DNA of 64,000 nucleotides, from contig NC_135188.1 of NCBI RefSeq assembly GCF_041146795.1, positions 481,376 through 545,375 of the forward strand. The letters are read 5' to 3'. Within the stretch, counting starts at the first letter, position 1; each line of letters opens with the position of its first letter. The position numbers and the translations under genes are program-made. Below the pieces are notes generated by a model, which ran no database searches, was not told where the DNA came from, and saw nothing but the letters and a program-made list of their open reading frames with translations. This document shows positions 23,701-36,200 of the stretch, one piece after another. The DNA is from Maylandia zebra (taxonomy: Eukaryota > Chordata > Actinopteri > Cichliformes > Cichlidae).

Positions 23701-25840
23701 TTTATATAACATGTTTTTACTGTAGAGCTTCACAAAGATCAGGTGTTCTGCAAACTGAAACTATGCTGCATGGAGGTCCCAGTTTTTCTAGTTTGTTGAC
23801 GGGAACTATTATGAAAGAATGTTTTCCTTGGCTGAGAACACCTAACGTCATTAAAAAAAAAAAAAAAACTACCTTTATTTCTCATTAATTTGATGTAGGA
23901 AAGAGCAAAGAACCAATGCTGACTTTAATGAACATCCTAATCTCTATAATATTTCTATCTTTGAGGTTTCTGACAGGTTTCTTTATGTCTGAGTCCCTGA
24001 ATTCATTTGATTCTGCATGGTGAATAATTTGATCTCTGCACATAAATAATAATCCATTAGTAAAACCTAAACTATTAATTCTGATGGTGTTATGTCTTGA
24101 TGATCTTGGTCTGTCTTTCAGCTTTCTGTTGGTGCAGCCACTGTAGAAACAGTTTGGTCTCATAGTTTACTGACAGGAATAAACGAGTTCAGAGTGAAAA
24201 AAGAGTTACAACAGTCAAAATTTTGTGTGTCACTGTCCCAGAACATGTGATCTTTGCCAAGACAGGCAAAGAAAAGTGATGATTGTTGTTGCTGAAGAGT
24301 AAACTGTGATGATGAAATAGACAGAACTGTCTCCTCTTTTCATGTTGGATCCCAGTGTGACCGAAGTCTGATCAGAGAGGTTCTCTGTGTGATGAGTAAG
24401 GAGTGAGACTATGTTGGCCGATCATCTCTAAACTTCTATGTGATATAGAACAGGATTTGAAGTATCAGTTCAGCTGTATTAAAACCCTTAATAAACAGTC
24501 CTTCTGTATTTACTGTCTGTATTGGGCTCCTAATCTTCAAAGATTTAACACAAGATGTTGGTCACATGACAATCAACATAAAACACACACACAAAATCCA
24601 AGATCTGCTGCAGATGTTAAAGTTTGTTCTCCATATCAAAGAATCTGCTGATCATGTTAGTACCTGTAGGATCAATGGAAAAAACACTGATTGAGTTCAC
24701 TAATCAGACTCAGAGGAAGAAGTAGAATATTTCCCCAGCAGCAGCAGCATCATGCTGTGATCCTTATTTCCTGTTTCAGACTCTAATATTTCTGCTCTGA
24801 CATTTACTGACGTAACGAAAAAAAAAAAGGTTTGTTAGAAAGATCATATTTGTGTTCTCATTAGGATACAGATCGGTGTGTGTGTGTGTTGGACTGTAGC
24901 ATATTAGCATACAGTTTTGTATTGTTAACTGGTAATTATGTGACAGTTTATTTCCGGTCAGTGTAACGAGTAGTATAATATATTACTTACTCCAGAGAGT
25001 AATGAAGTAATGAATAACATACTGCATTACTTTAGTAAAAGTAGTGAATAATGGTTAATACATTACTTTTCTTGCGTAACTAATCCAAACAGTTCACATC
25101 ACAATATGAACTGTAGTCTGACTCAGACTCAAGCGAGCAGTCAAATGGCACTTTTTTTTCTCAAGTAAACACATATATTTGTGGCCTCCTCAGTATGGAA
25201 CAGTGCCGGCCATGTGCTTTTAACTGTTTTTAGTACCATTCACACACTCAGACTCAGACACCTGACTTGCTAGTTGACTCAAACACTATCATCATAAAGA
25301 TGCTGTGTGAGCTCCTTCCTTTGTTATGGACTTTGAAGCTGAGCTTTGGCAGTTAGAAAGTTTCATGTTTTTAAATGCCAGCATGTAAACTTTAATTTCT
25401 TTCAAAAGTTTGTTTTTATTAGACAAAGGTTTCGGTGCAACATACAATACAGAGTACTTCAGAATTTTTCACACTATGGTTCCCTCCTCAACCATTAAAC
25501 AACAAATAACTGCCAGCCAGATGAATCATGGATCAGCTGAAATGTTTGAAAATGTTCTCTACACGTGTTGAACTGACTGAATATTAATGGACTGAAGCTT
25601 CCAGTCACAGTGAATCAGTGTGTGTCAGTGAATGCATCGTGTGTGCTTCACGGCTCCATCTAGTGGACTGATAGTAGAGCAGCTGATGGCAGCTTCCTCT
25701 GCCTCACACTGCTGTCTGACTGCATTCAGCTGACACTGAGATGAAGCAGGAAAGAAGCAGCTGATATTTGGACAGCACACATGATGGAAAGGAGGATTTC
25801 AGTTGATGTGCACATGAATGATTTGTGTTTCCTCTGCAGG
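20760..25840. other. Non-coding stretch with local duplication and transposon scraps
   Basis: No gene recognised. 20770-21180 and 23900-24370 are diverged direct copies (shared phrases TCTGCACAT, CTATTAATTCTGATGGT and GATGATGAAATAGA). Words such as AGTAATGAAGTAATGAATAA (24990-25090) and AAGTAATTAAGTAATGTTCT (22790-22820) are short transposon ends. There is a short (GT)n at 21640-21668 and a (T)15 run at 23090. Otherwise it is A/T-rich sequence without structure that I can support. Confidence 0.55.
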
Positions 25841-26409
25841 TGAAGGTAGAAAGTGTGTGTGAGCTGATGTGAATTGAGCAGCATGGATCAGTGTGAGGAC
25901 AGAGAGGAGGGAGTCCCTCCCTCTAAAACCACTCTGTGTGGGGAACATGAGAGCCAGACCAAAGCTCAGAGGTGAGATGACCATCTCTAACTGTCCATGA
26001 CTCTTCTCCATGTCACAGCTCAGCACTCACATCACTGCTCCATCATTATTCACAGGAACCCACCTGGACCTCCACCCAGCTCTGTGTCCTTACAGAGTGA
26101 CTGGTGTAAAGCTCTTCCCATTCATTTTAAAGTCCAGCCTGTATCTGCTGCAGAGAGGTGAGCTGTTAGTAACATGAACTCTTTGATGTCAGTTTAACGT
26201 TGATGTTGATGCTTGATGCTGTTTCCTGAGTGAGGAATTCCTTTATTTTATAAAACATGTCCAACACTTTAACTCCTGCTGCTCACAGTGGGACCCTCAG
26301 TTACAATGACTCACCTCAAATGTATTTAATGTAAAGTAATGAGCCTGCTTTGACAATGTAAGGTGCATATATTTGTTTAAAAATGTAGTGAGTAAAACAA
26401 GTAAATTAC

Positions 26410-26730
26410 TTCAAATTTACTTCAATAGTGAAACTTAAAAGAGTGTGCTTAATATATAACGTCTTACACTCCCCTGCTCCACCACCCCTGAAGGAGTTCA
26501 TTAGGCGTAAAGAATGCTTAGACAGGACCACTCGCGCTACAACCCGAGGAGAGTTGTTTATACCCCACAGATGGACTGCATTTGGGCAGAATGTCCTTTC
26601 TGTCCAGGGTCGCCGTCTGTGGAACAGTCTTCCTCAATCCATTATAAAATGCTCTAAATTCAACTTGTTTAAGGCAAAGGTTAAAAACTGGTTATGGACA
26701 AATCAAGTGTGTGATCATGTATAAGTTGTA
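26410..26730 (+). mobile_element. LINE ORF2 C-terminal fragment in an NLR intron
   Basis: The frame 26428-26724 gives YNVLHSPAPPPLKEFI, TTRATTRGELFIPH and GRRLWNSLPQSI, the usual C-terminal region of fish LINE reverse transcriptases. It lies between the two duplicated exons. There is no catalytic domain. Confidence 0.75.
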
Positions 26731-26812
26731 TAGTTTTAATGTTTTAAAACTCCACGACTCTTCTCCATGTCACAGCTCAGCATTCACATCACTGCTCCAT
26801 CATTATTCACAG

Positions 26813-26914
26813 GAACCAACCTGGACCTCCACCCAGCTCTGTGTCCTTACAGAGTGACTGGTGTAAAGATAACTTTATTGGTTTTAAAGTCCAGCCTGTG
26901 TCTGCTGCAGAGAG
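26813..26914 (+). other. Tandemly duplicated NLR linker exon
   Basis: Exon 26056-26157 and exon 26813-26914 are both 102 bp, share GTGAGC donors and near-identical upstream intron sequence (CTTCTCCATGTCACAGCTCA), and differ mainly in the middle codons (ALPIHF against DNFIGF). The duplication step is 757 bp. Both keep the reading frame, so the linker would be lengthened by one repeat. Confidence 0.85.
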
Positions 26915-28668
26915 GTGAGCTGTTAGTAACATGAACTCTTTGAGAGATGATTTAACTGCTTGATGTTGTTGGATATAAAGTGCAGTGCAAACATGTCTGC
27001 AACCCAAAGGACCCAATGCGACTCCATGTGATGTGTTTTGCTTTTCTATTTTTGCACAATCAGTTTTTGTTCATTGCACTTTCCAGCGCATGCTGCTCTG
27101 GCTCCGGTGCTCTGCTTCAGCTGCTACCCTCTCTCCACCGCAGCCGCTACTGAAAGAAGAAAGGCATTGTTAGAAAATACTCACCGGCTGTGACACACCA
27201 GCCTCCCCGACACCATACCCTGAACCCATTGCTTCACTCCTCCTGTGCAGCCAAGCCACCAACCACACAAATTCTAAAACTAAAAACTAGTATAAGGGGG
27301 TCACTGCTGTGCAACAATGTTTTTATGTTAAAAACAAGGATACTTTGCAATTTCACCTGTTTTTCACTGAGTTACCAGTTCTGTCAGTATTTAGCTAATG
27401 TAAACTGATGTAAATCTGTTAGCAGCAACCAACCTAGTGACATGTTCTGTACAGTCACAAGATGCCATTAAACATGTATTAAAATCCTGTGTCTCAGACA
27501 GTGTTAAATGTGTGACAGTATTTAGAGCAGGGCTCCATGGTGTAAATTAGCCTTTTGGAGTGTTTTCACAAACACAGCAATCAGTATCAAGAACAGATGG
27601 TGTAGGAGGTATTTCTGTAGTGAAGAGGCTGAGTGTCTGCAGGACTCCAGCTGCTCCAGCAGGTATCTCCTTTGTGCTTTGCTTCAAACACAGTGTAGGT
27701 GGGAACTTCCACTCAGGTATTTCAGGTGTTGCTGGATGGAGGAGGACAAATAGTTTAGTGAGCATGACTCCATGTGAGAGCTGCTTTGATGTCCTGCTGA
27801 GAAGTTTGTCTTCTTGGAGGTTTCAGGATTGTTGCTGTGAATATTGCAGTGATGAAATGAAGACCATGAACTGTGAGCACTGAAATTTCCATCTGAAGCC
27901 AGAAGAAAGAAGTATGGACCTTGTCTGTGTAGGTTCTCAGTGTCCTGCTAAATCAACAGCAAAACAGAAAACTAGTTTTCATGACTGTTGGAGAGTCATG
28001 AAAACTAACCTGGGTTGTTCTGCTTTACAAAAGCCTTAGTTTAGGAAAAGAAAGGAAGGAAAGTTGAAGATCACAGAAACTGAAGCAGAAAATAATAAAT
28101 ACATTCAAGAAGGATGAAAAACGGCACAAGACTACACTATAGTATTGCACTGACAAAAAAAGCACTGAAGAATTAAACATGAAAGAAATTAACTCAAAAC
28201 ATAAAATTAAGCTTAATGCAAACCATCATCAGCAAAACAAAATCATCAAGCACCAAAAACTCCACAGAAATGAAACAAGAACAACAAATTTGAAAACACA
28301 ACAAACCTAAAGTTAAAATACTGTGATTGTGTTAAAATGAAAAAGAGAAATCTCAATGACCTTGAAAAATGATGACTTAAGTTTTCAAAAAGGAAAAGAA
28401 ATATCTGCATTTGTAAGCAGTGACTGATGCATGCAAAAGGAACTTATATGCCAGATATCAGCTGGAGACACTACAAGCTCCAATTTGCTTTTGTGCTCAG
28501 AATATAAACCAGCAGATTGGTTCCAAGACTTGATGAATAACTAAATATACTGTCATAATTAAATTATATTGACGGGATGAAGTACACACTAGAAACAACT
28601 GTGTGTCTTTTTGTTTCTCTCTCGGCGACAAATTTAATGTGATCTAATTCTTCATGGTTCCTCCACAG
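26915..28668 (+). other. Long NLR intron
   Basis: Bounded by the GTGAGC donor at 26915 and the CTCCACAG acceptor at 28661-28668. A 107-codon open frame at 27560-27883 lies inside but is not recognised. The 28080-28420 part is A-rich. No other feature is seen. Confidence 0.5.
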
Positions 28669-31097
28669 AGTGGACCAGCAGAGCTCAAAGGTTCCCAGTG
28701 GTCAGTCTGCCCAGCAGCATCAAACACAGCTGGACTCCATATTTATGGTCTGTACATGTACAACAACTACTGTTACATCTATTCTGTTCACAATCATCTC
28801 CATGCTGCTCTTTGTAGACCAGTGGATTGTCAGTGTGTCCAACATGTATCTGGTGTTTCGCTCCATGATTTCAATTTGATTGGCTCATTCATAAAGTATT
28901 CTGTTCCAGCTGCTGGAGGACAACATCATCACTTTTGTGAAGAACGAGCTGAAGAAGATCCAGAAGGTTCTGAGTCCAGATTACTCAGAATGCTCAGAGA
29001 GTCAGAGGGAGGATGATGAGGAGAGGAGCAGCAGAGAGGCATTTGTGAAGATCACACTGAACTTCCTGAGGAGAATGAAGCAGCAGCAGCTGGCTGACCG
29101 TCTGCAGAGCAGTAAGAGGATTTCAAAAGATTTAAGCTGCTGGTGAAACATGAAATATTTACTAATTTCCAAATACACAGACCAACATGTAAGAATTATT
29201 ATATATGGACCTTAAATCGTCTATGCATTTTGTAAAACAGCATAATGAATTTTACATTGTGTTTTATGTTTTTGTTTGTGTTTGTGTGGCTTTTTTTTTG
29301 AGAACTTCCAGCTTCAGTTTGTCACCGTAACCTTAAATCCACCCTGAAGAAGAAGTTCCAGTGTGTGTTTGAGGGCATCGCTACAGCAGGAAACCCAACC
29401 CTTCTTAATCAGCTCTACACAGATCTCTACATCACAGAGGAAGGGACTGCAGAGGTCAATGATGAACATGAGGTCAGACAGATTGAAACAGCATCCAGGA
29501 AACGAGACAGACCAGAAACAAGAATCAGACAAGAAGACATCTTTAAAGCCTCACCTGGAAGAGATGAACCAATCAGAACAGTGCTGACAAAGGGAGTGGC
29601 TGGCATTGGGAAAACAGTCTTAACACAGAAATACACCCTGGACTGGGCTGAAGACAAAGCCAACCAGGACATCCAGTTCATATTTCCATTCACTTTCAGA
29701 GAGCTGAATGTGCTGAAAGAGGAAAAGTTCAGCTTGGTGGAACTTGTTCATCACTTCTTTATTGAAACCAAAGAAGCAGGAATCTGCAGCTTTGAAGACT
29801 TCCAGGTTGTGTTCATCTTTGATGGTCTGGATGAGTGTCGAATTCCTCTGGACTTCAACAACACTACAATCCTAACTGACCCTAGAAAGTCCACCTCAGT
29901 GGATGTGCTGCTGATAAACCTCATCAGGGGGAAATTGCTTCCCTCTGCTCGCCTCTGGATAACCACACGACCTGCAGCAGCCAATCAGATCCCTTCTAAA
30001 TGTTTTGGCATGGTGACAGAGGTCAGAGGGTTCACTGCCCCACAGAAGGAGGAGTACTTCAGGAAGAGATGAGGAGATGAGGAGCAGGCCAGCAGGATCA
30101 TCTCCCACATCAAGACATCACGAAGCTTCCACATCATGTGTCACATCCCAGTCTTCTGCTGGATCACTGCTACAGTTCTGGAGGATGTGCTGGAAACCAG
30201 AGAGGGAGGACAGCTGCCCAAGACCCTGACTGAGATGTACATCCACTTCCTGGTGGTTCAGGCCAAAGTGAAGAAAGTCAAGTATGATGGAGGAGCTGAG
30301 ACAGATCCACACTGGAGTCCAGAGAGCAGGAAGATGATGGAGTCTCTGGGAAAACTGGCTTTTGATCAGCTGCAAAAAGGAAACCTGATCTTCTATGAAT
30401 CAGACCTGACAGAGTGTGGCATCGATATCAGAGCAGCCTCAGTGTACTCAGGAGTGTTCACACAGATCTTTAAAGAGGAGAGAGGACTGTACCAGGACAA
30501 GGTGTTCTGCTTCATCCATCTGAGTGTTCAGGAGTTTCTGGCTGCTCTTCATGTCCATCTGACCTTCATCAGCTCTGGACTAAATCTGCTGGAAGAACAG
30601 CAAACAACCTCTCAGAAGTCTGAAACAAGAGAATCTGCAGAGAAACTCTTCTACCAGAGTGCTGTGAACAAGGCCTTACAGAGTCCAAATGGACACCTGG
30701 ACTTGTTCCTCCGTTTCCTCCTGGGTCTTTCTCTGCAGACCAGTAAGACTCTCCTACGAGGTCTGCTGACAGACACGGGAAGTAGCTCACAGACCAATCA
30801 GGAAACAGTCCAGTACATCAAAAAGAAGCTCAGTGAGAATCTGTCTTTTGAGAAAAGCATCAATCTGTTCCACTGTCTGAATGAACTGAATGATCGTTCT
30901 CTAGTGGAGGAGATCCAGTTGTACATGAGATCAGGAAGTCTCTCCACTCGTAATCTGTCTCATGCTCAGTGGTCAGCCCTGCTTTTCATTTTAATGTCAT
31001 CAAGAAAAGATCTGGATGTGTTTGAACAGCAGAAATACTCTTCAGAGGAGGTTCTTCTGAGGTTGCTGCCAGTGGTCAATGCCTCTAATAAATCTCT

Positions 31098-32820
31098 GTA
31101 AGTAAATAGGTGCTCATCCCTTAATTTTGTAATTATTTTGTGCACAATTTTTAAAAAATAACTGTAATGGATGCTGGTATCTAGAAATTGGATAAAATCT
31201 TAAGTGGTCATCAGTACTCAATTCAATAGAGAATACATGTGTAGGAGCAGAAATTGTCGGCATTTCTGAAATAATTCTGGTTGTAATTGTTATTAAAGTA
31301 ACATCCGGACCATAAGAACACAAGACCCAGCCTGTAGTGAATCCATACGTGATAATCATCAACTCTTCAAAAACGAATAGAAAAAAACTCATGTTTTGTT
31401 CATATCAAAAGCAATTTGAGTGAACCAGTGTTCTGTTACTGCACTGTTCTCTCTTCAGTATTCCTCATTTCCCAAAATACTAACTGGGTTGTCAGTTAAA
31501 GACGTGTTCACTCTTATATACTACACTAAGCCTTGGTTTTACAATCACCCAAATTTTGAAGCTGCTGGTGAATTTAATCATTTTCTTCATGTTGCTTGTG
31601 GGTTCCTGTTGCCAGTTCTCAGAAAAATCTCATTCTTTTTTTCTACAGCTTTGCCTCAATCCCCCCTGTTTCTACTTCTCTGATTAGTGCTGTCCTCCCC
31701 TTCAACCTTTTTCATGATATTGGATTCAGTTTGTATTTTATTTCTTCTTTCAGTCAGTCAGTCAGTCAGTCAGATTGACAGAATGCCATGACCAGTATAG
31801 ACACAAAGGCACTATTAACACTGGAAAATGAAGCATGAGACTGCTGACTGTCTCTAATCGCTTTGTGGATGATCCTGATGTAAGGATTTGGGTTATTACT
31901 CTGCTTCTGTGGGAATAATTGCCAAGAAGTCTATACTGCACCAACCTCTCAGCCTTGTTCAAATTACCCAGCCTTTTAGCTTTTATTCTAGGTCACACCC
32001 TCTATCTACATTCCTCACACCTGCATTGTTCAATGCTAGATGCCAGGACCATGCCTCTTCTTGTTTCCTCTGAACCTGGGTTGTTCTGCTTAAGCCAGCA
32101 CCTTACCAGAGTATAGTCAACCTGTAGTATTCCTCTAAGTCTTGAAAGATGTGGCTAGTCTTCTTGGAGTCTGATTTCCATGTGACTGAGCTGATTACCT
32201 GAGAAATTGTGCCTCCTGTTCCTGAACTAGCTAATCCTGAAGCAGATGATCCTGAACCCAGAATTTTGAGGCACATGAGCCTGCATGGCCCAGATCCTGA
32301 GGCAGTGTCCTGTTCCTGAACTGGAGCTGGCTGAACCGAAGACTAAGGCCACTGCTGGCTATGTGCCTGGCCTTCAGATTGGCTGTGTCTCTGTGGTTGG
32401 CCACATGTTTATCCACCTGAGAGGACTCAGTTACATCTCTGGCTTGACCATATTCTATCTTTAGACTAGCAACTTCACCACTGGAAATTCACCACTGGCT
32501 GGTTAGCTCCACCTTGATTTCCAATTATTTGTCCTGTCTCATTGATGGCGTGCTGATCAATCACCCTGCCTGACCATCACTGGGCATCCTCATTGTCCAA
32601 GTGGATAGTTCTACCTCAGGCACCTTTTTCCTCAGCCTTCAGAGGGTCTGTGTCCTGTTTTGCCTTCAGAATGGCACATAGAGAGGTTCCACTATCTTGT
32701 TCTATGTTTAGGTTTACTAATCTCACATTGCTCATTTACAGCCTTGTCAGTCTCAAAATATTGTGTATAATTTCTAACGCATAAACTTTAGTCAGCAGTA
32801 TGTAACTACATCATCAACTA
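31098..32820. other. No gene recognised; expected LRR exons absent
   Basis: A/T-rich and CT-rich sequence with a short (CAGT)n at about 31752-31775. LRR exons would show L..L.L repeats in frame with the GTAAGT donor at 31098; none were found on the plus strand. Sentence-like phrases near 32080-32420 (CCTGAACC, CCTGAGGC) look like low-level repetition. Confidence 0.5.
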
Positions 32821-32825
32821 CTATA

Positions 32826-33170
32826 TTGCCATCCATCCATCCATCTGTCCATCTATCTGTCTTGGCCACCCGAGACATATAATCTTTCCAACATGTCCTG
32901 GGTCTGCCCTGGGGCCTCCTGCTGGTGGGACATGCTGGGAACACCTCACTCAGGAGGTGCCAGGGAGTTATCCTTATCAGATGCCTAAACCACCTCAACT
33001 GGCTCATTTCGATGTAGAGGAGCAGCAGCTCTACTCTGAGCCCCTCCTGGATGGCTGACCTTCTAACCCTATCTTTAAGGGAGAGGCCAGCTACCCTTGG
33101 GAGGAAGCTCACTTCTGCCGCCTGTATCCGTGACCTCGTTCTTTCAGTCACTACCCACAGCTCGTGACCC
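32826..33170 (-). mobile_element. Rex3/RTE-type LINE, 3' part (minus strand)
   Basis: Minus-strand translation gives GHELWVVTERTRSRIQAAE, FLPRVAGLSLKDRVR, QLRWFRHLIR and RRPQGRPRTCWKDYMSR, which is the C-terminal region of the Rex3/RTE-type LINEs common in fish. It ends in a GATG-type microsatellite (about 32826-32860), as RTE elements do. The upstream part continues at 36750 after a nested insertion. Confidence 0.85.
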
Positions 33171-33238
33171 CTGGTTCCCCAGCTCCAACAGTCTCGGTCA
33201 TTGTGTCCTTGGGCAAGACACTTCACCCGTTGCCTACT
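33171..33238 (+). mobile_element. Short interspersed repeat, left part (split by L2)
   Basis: GTGTCCTTGGGCAAGACACT and CACCCGTTGCCTACT, a common fish interspersed repeat whose continuation GGTGGTGGTCAGAGGGCCC resumes after the LINE at 36537. It has interrupted the Rex3/RTE element between its HTVTYG and GHELW codons. Confidence 0.75.
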
Positions 33239-36200
33239 AGGCTTAAAATGGCGCCGGTGAGGTCGGCTGCCGTGCTGGATGCTCTGCCCTAACTTCTCCA
33301 CTTTTTGCAGTTTTTCGTCACTTTTTGCTATATCTGCGATAATCTTGCATGGGCATCATGCAAAACACACAAATCCGCTACAGTAGAGACACTTTGGTTT
33401 CTATTGGTCTACAATACACGAACATTTCACCATGTTTAACTCCGGACCCAACCTGGCCAAAGGAGATCCTGAGAGAGAACAAAGGACGCGACCCTAAGCG
33501 ACGGCCTCGAGGTAAAAGAGCCGGCATCAGGAACAGGCTACGGGCTCGCGCACACCGCGCACCCATGCCCAGTATCCTGTTAGCCAATGTTCAATCCATC
33601 GAGAACAAGCTTGATGACCTCAGAGCCAGAATCAAGTTCCAGAGAGACATTCGGGACTGCAACCTCCTCTGCTTCACCGAGACTTGGCTGAACCCAGCGA
33701 TACCAGACCACGCCGTGCAGCCGACGGGGTTCTTTTCGGTTTACCGCATTGACAGGACAAGGGAGTCGGGGAAGAAAAGAGGTGGTGGAGTGTGTTTGAT
33801 GGTGAACAACAGACAGCACAAACATCTCCCCACTCACACGCTCTTGCTCGCCCAATCTGGAGCTTTTGATCGTTAAATGTCGCCCTTTCTATCTCCCTCG
33901 GGAATTCACTGCGGTCATTGCCTGCACTGTTTACATTCCGCCTCACGCGGACTCGGACACTGCCTTATGTGAGCTACATGAGGCTCTCACACATCAACAA
34001 ACACTTCACCAAGATGCCGCACTCATTGTTATGGGAGATTTTAACAGAGTGAATCTCAAACGGACATTTCACAACCTTCACCAGCACATCAACTGCCCCA
34101 CCCGGGGCACGAGGACATTAGACCACTGCTACACCCCGTTCAAGAACTGTTACAAGGCTCAGCCCCTGCCGGCATTTGGAAAATCGGACCATGCCGCCAT
34201 CTTCCTCATGCCTGCTTACAAACAAAGGCTAAAGCAGCAACCACCAATCAGGAGGGAGGTCGCTCGCTGGACGGACCAATCAGTGGCCGCGCTGCAGGAC
34301 GCACTGGATGACGCAGACTGGGACATGTTTCGGCACAGCTCTGATGACATCAACATGTTTACGGAAGCGGTTGTGGGATTTATCGGGAAACTAGCGGACG
34401 ACACAGCAGAAAGAACTATCATCCGAACGTTTCCCAACCAGAAGCCGTGGGTGGATAAAAACATCCGCGACGCTCTGAGATCACGCACCGCTGCCTACAA
34501 TGAAGGGCTCGTCTCCGGTAATATGGACCTATACAAGGCTGCATCCTACAACGTGCGCAGCGCGGTCCGAAAGGCAAAGCGGAGCTACGGGGAAAAACTA
34601 GAGTCACAGCTACGACAGTGCGACTCTAGGAGCCTGTGGAAAGGACTGCGGACTATAACGGACTGTAAACGACCAGCATCTTCAATGATGAATGCCGATG
34701 CTTCACTGGCTGATGAGCTGAACACGTTTTATGCTCGCTTCGACGCCGCAGCAATTAAAACAACAAATGGCTGCGCGCGCTCGGAGTGCACCAGTGAAGA
34801 AAATGCATTCGTCATCACAGAGCATGCCGTGAGGAACACCTTCAGGAGGGTGAACACCAGGAAGGCAGCAGGACCAGATGCAATCCCTGGCCGGGTCCTT
34901 AGAGCCTGCGCTGATCAGCTAGCACCGGTGTTTACGGAGATCTTCAACCTCTCCCTGGCCCAAGCTGTGGTTCCCACGTGCTTCAAACAGTCCATTATTG
35001 TTCCTGTTCCAAAGAAACAACAGCCCGCTTGCCACAATTACTACCGTCCAGTAGCACTGACTTCAATTGTGAGGAAGTGTTTTGAAAGACTGATGAGAGA
35101 TCACATCACTTCTTCACTTCCTGCCACCATCGACTCACTTCAGTTTGCTTACCGGACTAACCGTTCCACAGACGATGCCATATCTCACCTGCTCCACACA
35201 TCCCTGAGTCACCTGGACACTGGCAGAGGGAATTATGTTAGGATGCTGTTCGTGGACTACAGTTCAGCATTCAACACAATAATTCCCTCTAAGCTTTTCA
35301 CCAAGTTGACAGATCTAGGACTCAGCTCATCACTGTGTCAGTGAATCCTCAACTTCCTCACAGACAGACCCCAATCAGTGAGGGTGGGAAAACAAGTCTC
35401 CCCCTCCATCTCACTCAGCACTGGAGTGCCTCAGGGCTGTGTTTTAAGCCCCCTGCTGTACTCACTGTACACTTATGACTGTGTAGCCACATCAGACACC
35501 ACCTCCATTGTCAAGTTTGCTGACGACACTGCTGTTGTGGGCCTGATCTCCGACAACATCGAGACGGCCTACCTGGAGGAGATTAGGAACCTGGAGACCT
35601 GGTGCCAGGAGAATAACCTCCTCCTAAACATCAGCAAGACTAAGGAGCTGATCGTGGACTTCACTACAAAGCAGGCGAGGAATTACAAACCCCTCATCAT
35701 CAGTGGCACGCCAGTGGAGAGAGTGGACAGTTTCCGATACCTGGGTGTCCACATCACTCGGGACCTGTCATGGTCCTGCCACATCAACACCCTGGTTAAG
35801 AAAGCCCGTCAGCGTCTCTTCTTCCTCAGAAGACTTAGAGACTTCCATCTGCCACTGAAGGTGCTCAAGAACTTCTACTCCTGCACCATCGAGAGCGTCC
35901 TGACGGCAAACATCTGCACCTGGTTTGGGAACAGCACCAAGCAGGACAGACGAGATCTGCAAAGAGTGGTGCGCTCAGCCGAACGCATCATTCAATCAGA
36001 GCTCCCTGACCTGCTGTCCATCTACACCAAGCGGTGCAGGTCCAAAGCTAGGAAGATTATGATGGACCTCTCCCATCCCAACAATGGACTCTTCTCACTG
36101 TTGAGGTCTGGGAAGCGCTTCCGCTCCCTTAAGGCCAAAACAGAGAGAATGAGGAGGAGCTTCTTCCCCCAGGCTATTCGGGCCCTGAACCAGGTGTAGG

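Larger units (their letters stand above)
25883..31097 (+). pseudogene. NLRC3-like NLR gene (FISNA-NACHT), disrupted and lacking LRRs
   Basis: Exons with consistent phases: 25883-25971 (starts MDQCEDREEG), 26056-26157, 26813-26914 (a duplicate of the previous exon), 28669-28747, 28910-29111, and the large exon 29303-31097. They encode the N-terminal linker of fish NLRC3-like proteins, then FISNA (about 29329-29540) and NACHT. Walker A is GVAGIGKT at 29593-29616 and Walker B is VFIFDGLDE at about 29809-29835; winged-helix and HD2 regions follow to NKSL at a GTAAGT donor (31098). NLRs are cytosolic pattern sensors; ligands of this fish expansion are unknown. An in-frame TGA at 30070-30072 replaces a conserved Phe-Arg position in NACHT, and no LRR or B30.2 exon follows before the transposon block. 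The frame resumes unchanged after the stop. A pseudogene is most likely. Confidence 0.88.

Noticed and set aside
27560..27883. 107-codon open frame inside the NLR intron
   Set aside because: No recognised motif, no splice signals joining it in phase to the NLR exons, and a chance frame of this length is expected in DNA of this composition.
29365..30072. A short functional NACHT-only protein ending at TGA 30070
   Set aside because: The homology to the NLR family continues in the same frame for another 1 kb, so the stop is better explained as a disabling mutation.
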